From Thiothrix nivea DSM 5205 (lineage in GTDB: Bacteria; Pseudomonadota; Gammaproteobacteria; Thiotrichales; Thiotrichaceae), in the NCBI RefSeq assembly GCF_000260135.1, contig NZ_JH651384.1:1677693-1741692 (forward strand): a DNA stretch of 64,000 bases, read 5' to 3'. Under the pieces are notes generated by a model. That model searched no databases. It was given only the letters and a program-made list of their open reading frames with translations, and had not been told where the DNA came from. Every line of letters starts with the position of its first letter. Position 1 is the stretch's first letter. A program made the translations under genes and the position numbers. Of this stretch, positions 53,808 to 63,227 are shown one piece after another.

Positions 53808-56465
53808 TCAAGGGGCGACACTAGCAGGTTGTGGGCTTACCGCCCCACCAGACCAGTTCAAGGTTCCGTCTGCGCTGAGCTGGGGGGCTATCTGGTGGTT
53901 AAACGTGTAACTGGCAGCAGCAGCGCCATTTGCCACGCTGACGTTGCCTTGTAAGCGGGTTTGCGGGTTGCGGCCATCATCACCCAATACGCCAGTCGTG
54001 TTGGAGAATGAACCCGTCGAACTCACCTTGCCAGTATAGTCTGGCGAAACCAGGGTGAAACCGGTGTCATAGGCGTTACGGACTGGGCTGACGCGCAAAT
54101 GGGCATTATCAATGCCTGCCGCTGTTTGCGCCCCCGTCCCGGCATCACGGATATGTGCATCATAGGAACCAAGCACAAAACTGACATCCCGTTGTTCCGG
54201 CAGGATAGCCGTCGCAAATTGTTGGCCTGCGAGGTCAGGCGTGCTAGCACTGGGGCGTTGCGCTAGCTGCTGGTAGTCCTTGTCAACTTGTTCGCCAAGC
54301 GAAGTAGTGCCCGCCACAACGGTGGACGGATCATATTTCCCCCATCGCACGCTGGCAGCGGATTTGGTTTCTACTGCCCTTGCTGAGGATGCTTCCGTTT
54401 GCGAAGAAACAACAGCCGTTGTCGGCAAAACAAGTCTGGAAGAGGATAAAGATGTCTCCGACGTTGGCGCTGCCGCGACGGAAGCAGCAGTGACTGGCTT
54501 CAACGAGTCAGTCTCAGGCTTCACTGGAGCTGCTGTTTCCCTACTCATGTCTGGAATAGGTTCTGCAGCTCTTTGCCTGGAAGGCACAACCGTTTTGCTT
54601 GAATTATTCAGCGTTGAGGGCGTCCCGCCTTTATCGGCGGAAACCACTGCAACTGCCGAATTACTGCTGCTTGAAGCAAGTAGGCTTACTGAGTCCGGTG
54701 GCGCCACTACAGCAGCAGTCGACTCCTCTGCCAAGGTTGCCACAGGGGGCTTTTCAGGGACACTGACAATCGATGGCGGATCATCAACCCACTCAACCGC
54801 AACCCCGGAAACAGGGGGGGTCACAGGCTCAACCACCGCAATTGTTGGCCTATCTGGCGTTTTAACTACGGCCAGGGTTCCCACGGGGGGCTTTTCAGGG
54901 ACACTGACAATCGATGGCGGATCATCAACCTGCTTAACCGCAACCCCGGAAACAGGGGGTGTCACAGGCTCAACCACCGCAATTGTTGGCCTATCTGGCG
55001 TTTTAACTACAGCCAGGGTTTCCACAGGGGGCTTTTCAGGGACACTGACAATCGATGGCATATTTTCCTGGGTAACGACTGCACGGGTACTGTCAGATGT
55101 TGTGGCTGTCATTGAAGACGCCACCACTGAATCAGCCAATGCCTGCACTGGAGCAGGAGTCGTAGAAACAGGTGTTGGCGTGACCGTAGCCACTGCGGTA
55201 GCTTCAACGCTTGTGGCTGGTGCGGAAGCTGCTGCCACTACCCCTGCGGCTGGCTCGCTAATCGCGGGAGCGGTTTCTTTCGGGGCAGTTTCTGTCGCCG
55301 CAAAAATATTGTCCAACGGATTACGCTCATCACGCACAGCCGTTTTGGCGGCGGCTGTCGTGGCTATAACCCAAATCGGTGTTTCAGTTACAACGCTATT
55401 AGCGGCTTTGGTGGCCGCTGCGACCAGACTCACCGATTGCGTGGCAGTCGCCGTTTGGCTGACGCTTCCGGTTTTGTTTTCAAGCACGGCAGTGGCAACA
55501 GCGGGTGTTTGTGTGGTGGCTTTTGGCTCCATGCCGACAGGAGACACTTTGCTTTCCCCGCCACTTCCAGTTGTTGGCGCTGTCACTGCGGCAGTATTGC
55601 CTGTTGTAGCCTTACCCGTGGCAGCTGGCTCGGCAGCGGTATTGCCTGTTGGCGCTGTCACTGCCACCTGACCCGTTCCCGTACTGGCTGTGCCAGCTGT
55701 ATCCGGAGCCTCTTGCGGGTTAGCCGTGGCCGTTGTGGCAGTGCTGCTTTCCTGATCTGCTGGCGCAGCTTCTGTTGCATCGCGGCTCACAGGGATGGCG
55801 CTCACCGGCGCGAGTTCAGGCTTGGGGCTGCCGCTACGCACGACCAGGGCGAAACCGCGTTGCGTTTCCGACAGGAATTCCCCCCCAGCACACGCACCCA
55901 ACCCCGAGCGCAAACAGCTACCACCGAGCTTGGCGACGGAGACCTTGCCGGAATGCACGGTAATCCAGGTTTCCCCGGCATCAGCCCTGACAGTATACTC
56001 TGTGCCCAACACGGCTATCGCTGCCAGCGGCGAGTTCAGGCGGTAACGGTCTTTGGCACTTTCCCCGCCCTTACCGGTAGCACTGGTGACTTCGCCTTCA
56101 ATGAGTGTCTTGCGGATTTCAGTCGCCCGCACGTTGTCGGGGTCATAGGCATACTCGTCAAACATAAATATGGTGTCCGGCCCCAGCTTCTCGATGCCAC
56201 CGTCGGCCATCAACAGGTTGACCCGACTGCGTTCCCTGACTTGCACACGACTGCCTTGCGGAATTTCCATTTGCAGCGCCAGCGGCGACACTGCGCCATC
56301 AGGCGTTACCACGTCTGCTTGCCCCAGAATATAGGTAACCTTGCCAATCATGCCCTCTGCCAGCACCGGTTCTTCTGTTGGGGAAACATCGGCGACAGCA
56401 GGCTGGACGAACAATATGTTCAACATCATCAATGCCCCAACCATAAATGACAACAAATTATTCAT
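53808..56465 (-). CDS. FecR-domain exported protein with long Pro/Thr/Val repeat region, copy 2
   Basis: 885 aa from ATG 56465; the frame extends to 56543. Signal peptide NNLLSFMVGALMMLNILFVQPAVAD. FecR-like domain ~30-175 (GMIGKVTYILGQADVV, ERSRVNLLM, NSPLAAIAVLGTEYTVRAD). Then ~550 residues rich in Ala, Thr, Val and Pro, including a 47-residue tandem repeat (SVPEKPPVxTLAVVKTPDRP). The C-terminal ~150 residues match the first FecR protein (RWGKYDPS, FTLVSPDYTGKVSSTG, DDGRNPQTRLQG). The long middle looks like a stalk reaching through periplasm or beyond the outer membrane. A 463-codon open frame on the opposite strand (54280-55671) is a shadow of this composition. Confidence 0.8.
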   Translation of the reverse strand: MNNLLSFMVGALMMLNILFVQPAVADVSPTEEPVLAEGMIGKVTYILGQADVVTPDGAVSPLALQMEIPQGSRVQVRERSRVNLLMADGGIEKLGPDTIFMFDEYAYDPDNVRATEIRKTLIEGEVTSATGKGGESAKDRYRLNSPLAAIAVLGTEYTVRADAGETWITVHSGKVSVAKLGGSCLRSGLGACAGGEFLSETQRGFALVVRSGSPKPELAPVSAIPVSRDATEAAPADQESSTATTATANPQEAPDTAGTASTGTGQVAVTAPTGNTAAEPAATGKATTGNTAAVTAPTTGSGGESKVSPVGMEPKATTQTPAVATAVLENKTGSVSQTATATQSVSLVAAATKAANSVVTETPIWVIATTAAAKTAVRDERNPLDNIFAATETAPKETAPAISEPAAGVVAAASAPATSVEATAVATVTPTPVSTTPAPVQALADSVVASSMTATTSDSTRAVVTQENMPSIVSVPEKPPVETLAVVKTPDRPTIAVVEPVTPPVSGVAVKQVDDPPSIVSVPEKPPVGTLAVVKTPDRPTIAVVEPVTPPVSGVAVEWVDDPPSIVSVPEKPPVATLAEESTAAVVAPPDSVSLLASSSSNSAVAVVSADKGGTPSTLNNSSKTVVPSRQRAAEPIPDMSRETAAPVKPETDSLKPVTAASVAAAPTSETSLSSSRLVLPTTAVVSSQTEASSARAVETKSAASVRWGKYDPSTVVAGTTSLGEQVDKDYQQLAQRPSASTPDLAGQQFATAILPEQRDVSFVLGSYDAHIRDAGTGAQTAAGIDNAHLRVSPVRNAYDTGFTLVSPDYTGKVSSTGSFSNTTGVLGDDGRNPQTRLQGNVSVANGAAAASYTFNHQIAPQLSADGTLNWSGGAVSPQPASVAP
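54738..55059 (-). repeat. 141-bp tandem repeat in the FecR copy 2 stalk
   Basis: Three occurrences of GGCTTTTCAGGGACACTGAC at spacing of exactly 141 bp (TTTTCAGG at 54751, 54892, 55033). Two full units are nearly identical and the third partial. Each unit encodes 47 residues, so copy number can vary without frame loss. Confidence 0.9.
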
Positions 56466-56661
56466 CCCTTTTCCCGACCCAAGCCTGCTTATATAGTTAA
56501 CATCTCTTAATTTAGTATTGGTTAATTTTGGCAAAACAGACAATTGCTTTTATTTATTAATGGCTAGTCATAAGGAAATTAAGTTATTTAATACCTAAAG
56601 CATGGCCTGTAAAAGCACTCGCTTATACCCATGCAATTCATCAATAAGAATTAAATTCTGC

Positions 56662-58635
56662 TTATGGCAAGCTGGCAAGCGTATACACCCCAACGCTTTC
56701 CTGCCTACCTTTTAGGAGAATATTACCCCGGTTTATGAATGACCAGTGTTTTTTTAATCGTCCTACGGTTTGCTGGCTGACCACCAAGTGCTCGCGCATC
56801 TCACGCGCCAATGTCTGCAAGCGCGCCGTAACGTTGACGGCATCGCCAATCGCGGTGTAAGCGTGGCGAAAACGAGTCCCCAAATCACCAACGACCACAT
56901 CCCCGGTATGCACACCGATACGCACCTCAATGGGTTCCCCTTGCAATAGGTTGCTGCCGATGGCATTGAAACGGGCGATTGCCGCCATCATGTCCACCGC
57001 TGCCGCCACACCCCGGTCAGCATGGTCTGGCTGTGGGAAAGGCGCATTCCAAAACACCATCACCGCATCGCCCATGTATTTGTCGACCGTCCCCTGGTGC
57101 TGGTGCGCTACGGCGGTCAGGCATTCCAGGATTTGCTGGGTCAGTTCCGCCAATACTTCGGGCGATACCCGTTCCGCCCGCTGGGTGAAATTGGCAATAT
57201 CCGCAAACAACAGGGTCAGGCAACGCTTGCTGGGCTGCAACAGTTCATTACGGTTGTCATTAACGATATGCCCAACCAGTTGCGCTGGCAGGTAATCCTG
57301 AAACAATTTACGCAAATGCCCGGTGGTGCGTTGCGCCAACCACCATTCCAGCGGTACCAGTATCACCAGGAAGGCAAGAAACAAGACTACTGGATGCATG
57401 GGCACAAACCATTGCCGCGTCACCCACGCCCAGAAGCCCAGCCCCAGCCACGCCAGTGCCATCAACAAAGGCGCAAGCATTACCTGACCCACGCCAATGC
57501 CTGACATCAGCAACAGGTAGAGCAACGCCAGTCCGGCAAAGCCCGCCACCCAAGACCAGTAATCCAGTGAAAATGCTGGCGACTCATTATCATTCTGTAG
57601 CAACCACTGTAATATTTGCATATGGATGGTCATGCCCAAAGCATCTGCTTCCAGCGGCGTTGGGTGCTGATCCCCCAATAACGGCGCAGTCCCCGCCAGT
57701 AAAACCATGCTATTCGGCAATGCGTTGGCGATGTCGGGCAGAACCTTGCGCTGCAATACATCCTTGGCAAAAATGGCGCTACTGCCGATGTCCTCGCGGG
57801 CCAGCCGATAGGGAACCCGCCATAAGCCCTCCCTGTCCAGTGGCAGATTTACTGCGCCCCCCTCACCCAACAAATCCTGCCAGACCATTGCCAAGCCATT
57901 GGCAGTGGATGCAAAGGAGATGGCATACTGCCCTTGCTCCTTGCAGCGCAGCATTTCCAACGCCAACATGGGGTACAAACGCCCATCGTAACGGATGAGT
58001 GGAGGCACACGGGTCACCATGCCCGAAGGCACATCCTTAACCGGATTGACGTGACCTACACAAGCTGTTTGTGACAACTGGGCATTCAGCGCGGCATAAC
58101 CATGTGCCTGCGGCAAAGTGGCGACGGCAGCGGAAGCGGGAAGGTCAACCCCACCAGCCAGCACGCCCGCTTTCATGGCATCATCGGGGGGAGTGAAGTC
58201 AAAAATCTGGGGGAGGACTACAGGATACTGCCGGGAAAGTGCCAGCAAGGCTGCATTACCCTCCCTGTCACGGGTATCCGGCATGGCAATATCCACCCCA
58301 ACGACGCCGACTTTATATTGCTCAAACAAAATTTCCAGCAATTCCGCATAACGCTGGCGTGGCCAAGGCCAATCCTCACCGTATTTTTCCCGCACAAACT
58401 CCATGCTTTTGCTGTCAATTTGCACGACGAACACCATCGGCTGCTGATGCTCAGCTACTTCTATGCCCCAACGCTGATAGGCATTCCACACCGCAGTCTG
58501 CCAATTGCTGTAGACATTCCCGGGGTCAGCTTGCTGCACCCACAACAACACAATGGCCGCCCCTATCAGTAACAGCACGCGCCCACTTTTGCGCAACACC
58601 GCCCCTACCCGAACTGATGTAGGACTAACTGACAA
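56662..58635 (-). CDS. CHASE2-domain class III adenylate cyclase, copy 2
   Basis: 657-aa membrane cyclase, paralogue of 7032-9026. Starts at TTG 58635 with GGGGAG just upstream. N-terminal helix (VLLLIGAAIVLLW), CHASE2 (MVFVVQIDSKS, DWPWPRQRY, VGVDIAMPD), three helices (LLYLLLMSGIGVGQVMLAP..), then catalytic domain: LFADIANFTQRA, DKYMGDAVMVFWNAP, TGDVVVGDLGTRF, and YTAIGDAVNVTARLQ. Metal, lysine, threonine, Asn and Arg positions match copy 1, so cAMP synthesis is expected. The FecR gene follows after 196 bp without a visible terminator. No Crp-like gene is adjacent; ttcA is divergent. Confidence 0.9.
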   Translation of the reverse strand: MSVSPTSVRVGAVLRKSGRVLLLIGAAIVLLWVQQADPGNVYSNWQTAVWNAYQRWGIEVAEHQQPMVFVVQIDSKSMEFVREKYGEDWPWPRQRYAELLEILFEQYKVGVVGVDIAMPDTRDREGNAALLALSRQYPVVLPQIFDFTPPDDAMKAGVLAGGVDLPASAAVATLPQAHGYAALNAQLSQTACVGHVNPVKDVPSGMVTRVPPLIRYDGRLYPMLALEMLRCKEQGQYAISFASTANGLAMVWQDLLGEGGAVNLPLDREGLWRVPYRLAREDIGSSAIFAKDVLQRKVLPDIANALPNSMVLLAGTAPLLGDQHPTPLEADALGMTIHMQILQWLLQNDNESPAFSLDYWSWVAGFAGLALLYLLLMSGIGVGQVMLAPLLMALAWLGLGFWAWVTRQWFVPMHPVVLFLAFLVILVPLEWWLAQRTTGHLRKLFQDYLPAQLVGHIVNDNRNELLQPSKRCLTLLFADIANFTQRAERVSPEVLAELTQQILECLTAVAHQHQGTVDKYMGDAVMVFWNAPFPQPDHADRGVAAAVDMMAAIARFNAIGSNLLQGEPIEVRIGVHTGDVVVGDLGTRFRHAYTAIGDAVNVTARLQTLAREMREHLVVSQQTVGRLKKHWSFINRGNILLKGRQESVGVYTLASLP

Positions 58636-58799
58636 AGCTCCCCTCCAGCAACAACAATTTTTTCATGGCAGCCTGATCCTGTCCGTGGCGAGTACGACGA
58701 GTGCCAAAGTATCAGTATTCCCGAATACCCACCCGGCTGGCAATTAGAGGTAATTTATGCAAAATGTTGCGGAATATATTTCGCTGGATGGATACGCTA

Positions 58800-59564
58800 A
58801 TGGACACTACGCTGGAAACACCCGCTACCGCTTTCGCCAACCCCCCCAAATCCTTGCTGCGCCAGGTCGGTAAAGCCATTGGTGAATACCAGCTGATCCG
58901 CGCAGGCGACCGTATCTTGCTGGGCCTGTCAGGCGGCAAGGATTCGCTGGCGCTACTGCACATCCTCAACCATTTCCAACGTCATGCGCCGATCCGCTTT
59001 GAATTTGCCGCTGTCACCATTGACCCGCAATCCGACAGCTTCGACCCTTCCCCGCTGATCCCTTACATGGAAGCGCTCGGCATCCCCTACCACTACGTGC
59101 GCGAACCCATCGTCAGCCTGGCGGAAACGAACATGGATAACGACTCCTACTGCGCTTTCTGTTCGCGCATGAAACGCGGCCTGATGTACCGCACCGCCCG
59201 TGAACACGGCTACAACGTGCTGGCCTTGGCGCAACACCTGGATGACCTGGCGGAAAGTTTCCTGATGTCTGCGTTTCATGGTGGCAAACTGAAGACAATG
59301 AAGGCACACTACCGGATAGACGCGGGTGATTTACGAGTCATCCGCCCGCTGGTAATGGCGCGGGAGCGGCAAACGGCTGATTTTGCCAAAGCGGCTGCAT
59401 TACCCGTTATCGTCGAAAATTGCCCCATGTGTTTCGAGATGCCCACCCAGCGCCAACACATGAAGGAATTGCTGGCGGCGGAAGAGCAACAACACACCAA
59501 CCTGTTCAAAAGTTTGCTCACCGCCATGCAGCCCTTGATAAAAGAAGGGTTGGAAAAAACCTGA
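58800..59564 (+). CDS. ttcA: TtcA-family tRNA 2-thiocytidine biosynthesis protein
   Basis: PP-loop ATPase that puts sulfur on C32 of certain tRNAs through an Fe-S cluster. 254 aa from ATG 58800; ATG 58788 and 58764 are also in frame, and the ribosome site is weak for all. PP-loop LLGLSGGKDSLALL; Cys-x2-Cys in SYCAFCSRMKRG; second pair NCPMC. The second pair is placed as in TtcA but flanked differently (ENCPMCFEMPTQRQ), so a related TtcA-like thiolase subgroup is possible. An imperfect hairpin (59571-59600, GACAATC/GATTGTC with T7 in the loop) follows the stop. Confidence 0.82.
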   Translation: MDTTLETPATAFANPPKSLLRQVGKAIGEYQLIRAGDRILLGLSGGKDSLALLHILNHFQRHAPIRFEFAAVTIDPQSDSFDPSPLIPYMEALGIPYHYVREPIVSLAETNMDNDSYCAFCSRMKRGLMYRTAREHGYNVLALAQHLDDLAESFLMSAFHGGKLKTMKAHYRIDAGDLRVIRPLVMARERQTADFAKAAALPVIVENCPMCFEMPTQRQHMKELLAAEEQQHTNLFKSLLTAMQPLIKEGLEKT

Positions 59565-59715
59565 GATGTCGACAATCCTGGCTTTTTTTGGCCGATTGTC
59601 TAGACACAAACAATAGATTGTATAAAGATAGAGCCTCAAATAATAATGGGGCATAGCGCCCAAACACCACGGTAACAGTCACTTACCGATTAGCTAGAAC
59701 GAGGAGTCAACTATA

Positions 59716-61662
59716 ATGTCTGATGTCAAAACCTATCCCGTCCCCGCTGAATTTGCCGCGCAGGCAAACATCAACGCAGAACAATACGCTGACATGTATA
59801 AACGTTCTGTCGATGATCCTGCCGCATTCTGGGGTGAACAGGCCGAGCAATACCTGAGCTGGTTCAAGAAATGGGATACTGTGCTGGATTGGAGCTTCAA
59901 CCAGGAAGACCTGCACATCAACTGGTTCAAGGGCGGCACGCTGAACGTTGCCCACAACTGCCTTGACCGTCACCTTGACACCCGCGGCGACCAAGTTGCC
60001 ATCATCTGGGAAGCAGATGATCCAAACGTTGACCGCAAAATCACTTACCGCGAACTGCATGAAGAAGTCAGCAAATTTGCCAACGTATTGAAATCCCGTG
60101 GCGTCAAGAAGGGTGATCGTGTTTCCCTGTATCTGCCAATGATTCCGGAAGCGGCTGTTGCCATGCTGGCCTGCGCCCGTATCGGTGCTATCCACTCCAT
60201 CGTATTCGGCGGCTTCTCGCCTGATGCGCTGAAAGACCGCGTGAACGATGCGTCCTGCGAAGTCATCATCACGTCCGACCAGTCCATGCGCGGTGGCAAG
60301 AAAGTTCCACTCAAGAAGAACGCTGACAAGGCAGTCGAATCCTGCCCGCAAGTCCACACCTGCATCATCGTACAGCGTGGTGGTGACCCGGTTGCGTGGA
60401 CTGAGGGTCGTGATATCTGGTATCACGAAGCCATTGCTGCGGCTTCTGCTGACTGCCCGGCTGAAGAAATGGATGCCGATGATCCGCTGTTCATCCTCTA
60501 CACCTCCGGCTCCACCGGCAAACCCAAAGGCGCGCTGCACACCACCGGTGGCTACCTGTTGCAGGCGGCCATGACCCACAAGACCGTATTTGACTATAAG
60601 GACGGCGAAGTCTACTGGTGTACTGCTGACGTAGGTTGGGTAACAGGCCACTCCTACATCGTTTACGGCCCGCTGGCCAACGGCGCGACCACCCTGATGT
60701 TTGAAGGCATCCCGACTTACCCTGACATTTCCCGTTTCTGGCAGGTCTGCGACAAGCACGATGTCTCCATTTTCTACACTGCGCCAACCGCTATCCGTTC
60801 CCTGATGGGGGCTGGCGACGAGCCAGTCAAGAAAACCCGCCGTTCCTCCCTGCGTCTGCTGGGCACGGTAGGCGAGCCAATCAACCCGGAAGCCTGGGAG
60901 TGGTACTACAATGTGGTTGGTGATGGCCGCTGCCCAATCGTTGACACTTGGTGGCAGACTGAAACCGGCGCACACATGCTGACCCCGCTACCGGGTGCTA
61001 CTGCGTTGAAACCAGGCTCTGCAACTACGCCGTTCTTTGGTGTACAGCCTGTACTGCTCGATGACAAAGGCATCGAAATCGAAGGCAACCCGGCGGAAGG
61101 TAATCTGGCCATCAAGCACCCATGGCCTTCCATGATGCGCACCGTATTCGGCGACCACAAACGTTTCTTTGAAACCTATTTCGCCATGTACCCTGGCTAC
61201 TACTTCACCGGTGACGGCGCACGCCGTGACGAAGATGGCTACTACTGGATCACCGGCCGCGTGGATGATGTTCTGAACGTTTCCGGCCACCGTCTGGGTA
61301 CTGCCGAAATCGAATCCGCACTGGTTCTGCATCCGAAAGTGGCTGAAGCGGCGGTTGTTGGTTATCCACACGAACTGACCGGCCAGGGTATCTATGCTTA
61401 CGTCACCCTGATGGCAGGTGAAGAAGGCACTGACGAGCTGAAGAATGAGCTGGTTGGCTTGGTACGCAAGGAAATCGGCCCGATTGCCAAGATCAACCTG
61501 ATCCAATGGGCCCCTGGCCTGCCGAAGACCCGTTCCGGCAAGATCATGCGCCGTATCCTGCGCAAGATCGCGGCTAACGAGACCGAAGGTCTGGGTGACA
61601 CTTCCACACTGGCCGATCCAAGCGTAGTTGATAATCTGATCGACAACCGCGAGAATAAGTAA
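59716..61662 (+). CDS. acs: Acetyl-CoA synthetase
   Basis: Makes acetyl-CoA from acetate, ATP and CoA; 648 aa, the standard length. GAGGAG precedes the ATG. Landmarks: [24 protein letters not shown]-binding [46 protein letters not shown], and [17 protein letters not shown] with the lysine that acetylation silences in Salmonella. No pat or actP gene adjacent. Followed by a strong terminator. Confidence 0.96.
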   Translation: MSDVKTYPVPAEFAAQANINAEQYADMYKRSVDDPAAFWGEQAEQYLSWFKKWDTVLDWSFNQEDLHINWFKGGTLNVAHNCLDRHLDTRGDQVAIIWEADDPNVDRKITYRELHEEVSKFANVLKSRGVKKGDRVSLYLPMIPEAAVAMLACARIGAIHSIVFGGFSPDALKDRVNDASCEVIITSDQSMRGGKKVPLKKNADKAVESCPQVHTCIIVQRGGDPVAWTEGRDIWYHEAIAAASADCPAEEMDADDPLFILYTSGSTGKPKGALHTTGGYLLQAAMTHKTVFDYKDGEVYWCTADVGWVTGHSYIVYGPLANGATTLMFEGIPTYPDISRFWQVCDKHDVSIFYTAPTAIRSLMGAGDEPVKKTRRSSLRLLGTVGEPINPEAWEWYYNVVGDGRCPIVDTWWQTETGAHMLTPLPGATALKPGSATTPFFGVQPVLLDDKGIEIEGNPAEGNLAIKHPWPSMMRTVFGDHKRFFETYFAMYPGYYFTGDGARRDEDGYYWITGRVDDVLNVSGHRLGTAEIESALVLHPKVAEAAVVGYPHELTGQGIYAYVTLMAGEEGTDELKNELVGLVRKEIGPIAKINLIQWAPGLPKTRSGKIMRRILRKIAANETEGLGDTSTLADPSVVDNLIDNRENK

Positions 61663-61685
61663 TACGTTCCCCCCCCCCACTCCAA

Positions 61686-61720
61686 CCCCTCTCCCTCAAG
61701 GGGAGAGGGGCTTTTATTTT
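61686..61720 (+). terminator. acs terminator
   Basis: Perfect 10-bp stem CCCCTCTCCC / GGGAGAGGGG with loop TCAAG, then CTTTTATTTT. The ten-C run just before (61668-61679) and the CCCTCTCC text resemble the larger palindromic repeats, so this may be a co-opted repeat. Confidence 0.85.
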
Positions 61721-61794
61721 CCGCCTGAAACCTGCCCCTTGTAGCCAGATACAGCTTATACTTGTCGCCATCAAAATAAGCGATACAACATGCC

Positions 61795-62604
61795 ATGGCT
61801 ACCCTACAATTCAATCCCTCCGCAAACGAACCCATCCGCGTGCGCGCCCTGCTGCTTGGCAGCCGCATTGACACCAAACCTTTCCGCGCTGATGAAACCG
61901 TCGCCATCAATCCGCTGACCCTGGCTGTTCCGGGCGGTGGCTGCGCCGTACTGTTCCGTTATGGGGTGGTAGTATTCTTTGGCATGAGCGCCGAGCAGGA
62001 AACTTCTTTTCTTGAACGCCTGTTACCCCTGACCGGGGAGCCGCGCACCTGGCCGGAAGACGAAAAACTCAACTTGCGCATCGACGCCAACACCCGTGAA
62101 GGCATCGACGCCAACGGCTGCCTGTGGTTGCAGGACACCTCCGTCCACCGTTTGCAACTGGTCGCGGAAATGCTGGCGCGTAGTGAGGTACTGTCGGACG
62201 ATGAAGCCCGTGTCGCCAAGACGTTCGAGCAGATTGAACCACTGGCCCACAACCTGAGCAAAGGGCGTTTCGGCCAGAAAATGCCGGAACTGCTGAGCTA
62301 CATCGGTGATTCACTACTCAGCCAGCAGCGCATGGTGGGCCGTGCTGAAGTCGCCGACAAACCCGACCTGCTGTGGGAACGCCCGGAACTGGAAGGCTTG
62401 TACCTGCAACTGGAAGACGAATTTGAGTTGCGCGACCGGCATCTGGCGCTGGAACGCAAGTTACAGGTTATCTCCAACACCGCCGAAACCCTGCTGGATT
62501 TGCTGCATACCCGCCGCAGCCTGCGGGTGGAATGGTACATCGTCATTTTGATTGTGGTGGAAATCGGCCTGACACTGTATGAGCTGTTTGTCCGGGGGCA
62601 TTGA
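61795..62604 (+). CDS. RMD1/YagE-family (DUF155) protein
   Basis: 269 aa. N-terminal DUF155 fold (IRVRALLLGSRIDTK, CAVLFRYGVVVFFGMSAEQE), central helical region with LARSEVLSDDEARVAKTFEQIEPL, and HLALERKLQVISNTAETLLDLLHTRRSLRVEWYIVILIVVEIGLTLYELF, the family's C-terminal membrane helix. Yeast RMD1/RMD8 relatives are involved in meiosis or mitochondrial translation support; the bacterial role is unknown. Single gene downstream of acs. Confidence 0.87.
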   Translation: MATLQFNPSANEPIRVRALLLGSRIDTKPFRADETVAINPLTLAVPGGGCAVLFRYGVVVFFGMSAEQETSFLERLLPLTGEPRTWPEDEKLNLRIDANTREGIDANGCLWLQDTSVHRLQLVAEMLARSEVLSDDEARVAKTFEQIEPLAHNLSKGRFGQKMPELLSYIGDSLLSQQRMVGRAEVADKPDLLWERPELEGLYLQLEDEFELRDRHLALERKLQVISNTAETLLDLLHTRRSLRVEWYIVILIVVEIGLTLYELFVRGH

Positions 62605-62674
62605 GCAACCGCGCTTGATGGGCACTCTAGAGAAATACTGCACCCACCGGGCCTGCCCCTTGGCTGGTAGATTC

Positions 62675-63139
62675 CTACACGACGATCCTGCCAACAAACA
62701 GGGATTGTGTTACCTCACCTTCGGCGCGGTAAATGGCTGTTTTACCTGGCTCCTTGACCAGCCAGACCTCTTTTGCGCCCTTGGCCAGATAAAGCAAAAC
62801 CTTGTCCTGCATTTCGGCAAAGGTGTTGGAGGGGGAAACGACCTCAATACAAATTTCGGGGGCTTTGGTAAACGGCGTCAAGTCACCCTGCTCGGCAACG
62901 AATGCTGGGCTGCACCAAGTAACATCGGCCACTTTCACGCCCTTGGGGGTATCAATGGAACACTCGGTAATCACCCTGCCAGTATCCAGTTGGGAACGCA
63001 ACAACCAAACCAGTTCACTCTGCAAATAGCCGTGAAAGTTCGAAGCGGGTGACATTTCGATATGCCCTTTTTCGTTTAACTCGATTTTAAATGGCAGGTT
63101 TTTCAGGGAAGGCTCTGCCAGCACATCTGCCCACTGCAT
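62675..63139 (-). CDS. Uma2-family (DUF820) putative nuclease, short form
   Basis: 154 aa, third Uma2 member in the window. KIELNEKGHIEMSPASNFHG, VKVADVTWCSP, and CIEVVSPSNTFAEMQDKVLLYLAKGAKEVWLV show the Asp, Glu-x-Val and Lys positions of the fold. It lies between the RMD1 gene (convergent) and the start of an IS66-type transposase 89 bp from its own start. Confidence 0.87.
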   Translation of the reverse strand: MQWADVLAEPSLKNLPFKIELNEKGHIEMSPASNFHGYLQSELVWLLRSQLDTGRVITECSIDTPKGVKVADVTWCSPAFVAEQGDLTPFTKAPEICIEVVSPSNTFAEMQDKVLLYLAKGAKEVWLVKEPGKTAIYRAEGEVTQSLFVGRIVV

Positions 63140-63227
63140 GATAGTCGTAAGCGTTCACGCCCTCTGATAGGCATTGCAGCGATTTTATAGTAAATTCACC
63201 CCATCCCAATAACGAGCCATTATCCCC

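Noticed and set aside
54738-55059. Tandem 141-bp repeats as a CRISPR array
   Set aside because: Units are contiguous and coding, with no spacer/repeat alternation and no cas genes.
54280-55671. A 463-codon open frame on the plus strand, rich in Ala, Thr, Val and Gly
   Set aside because: It is antisense to the repeat-rich FecR gene, has no domain, and its composition mirrors the other strand's codon bias.
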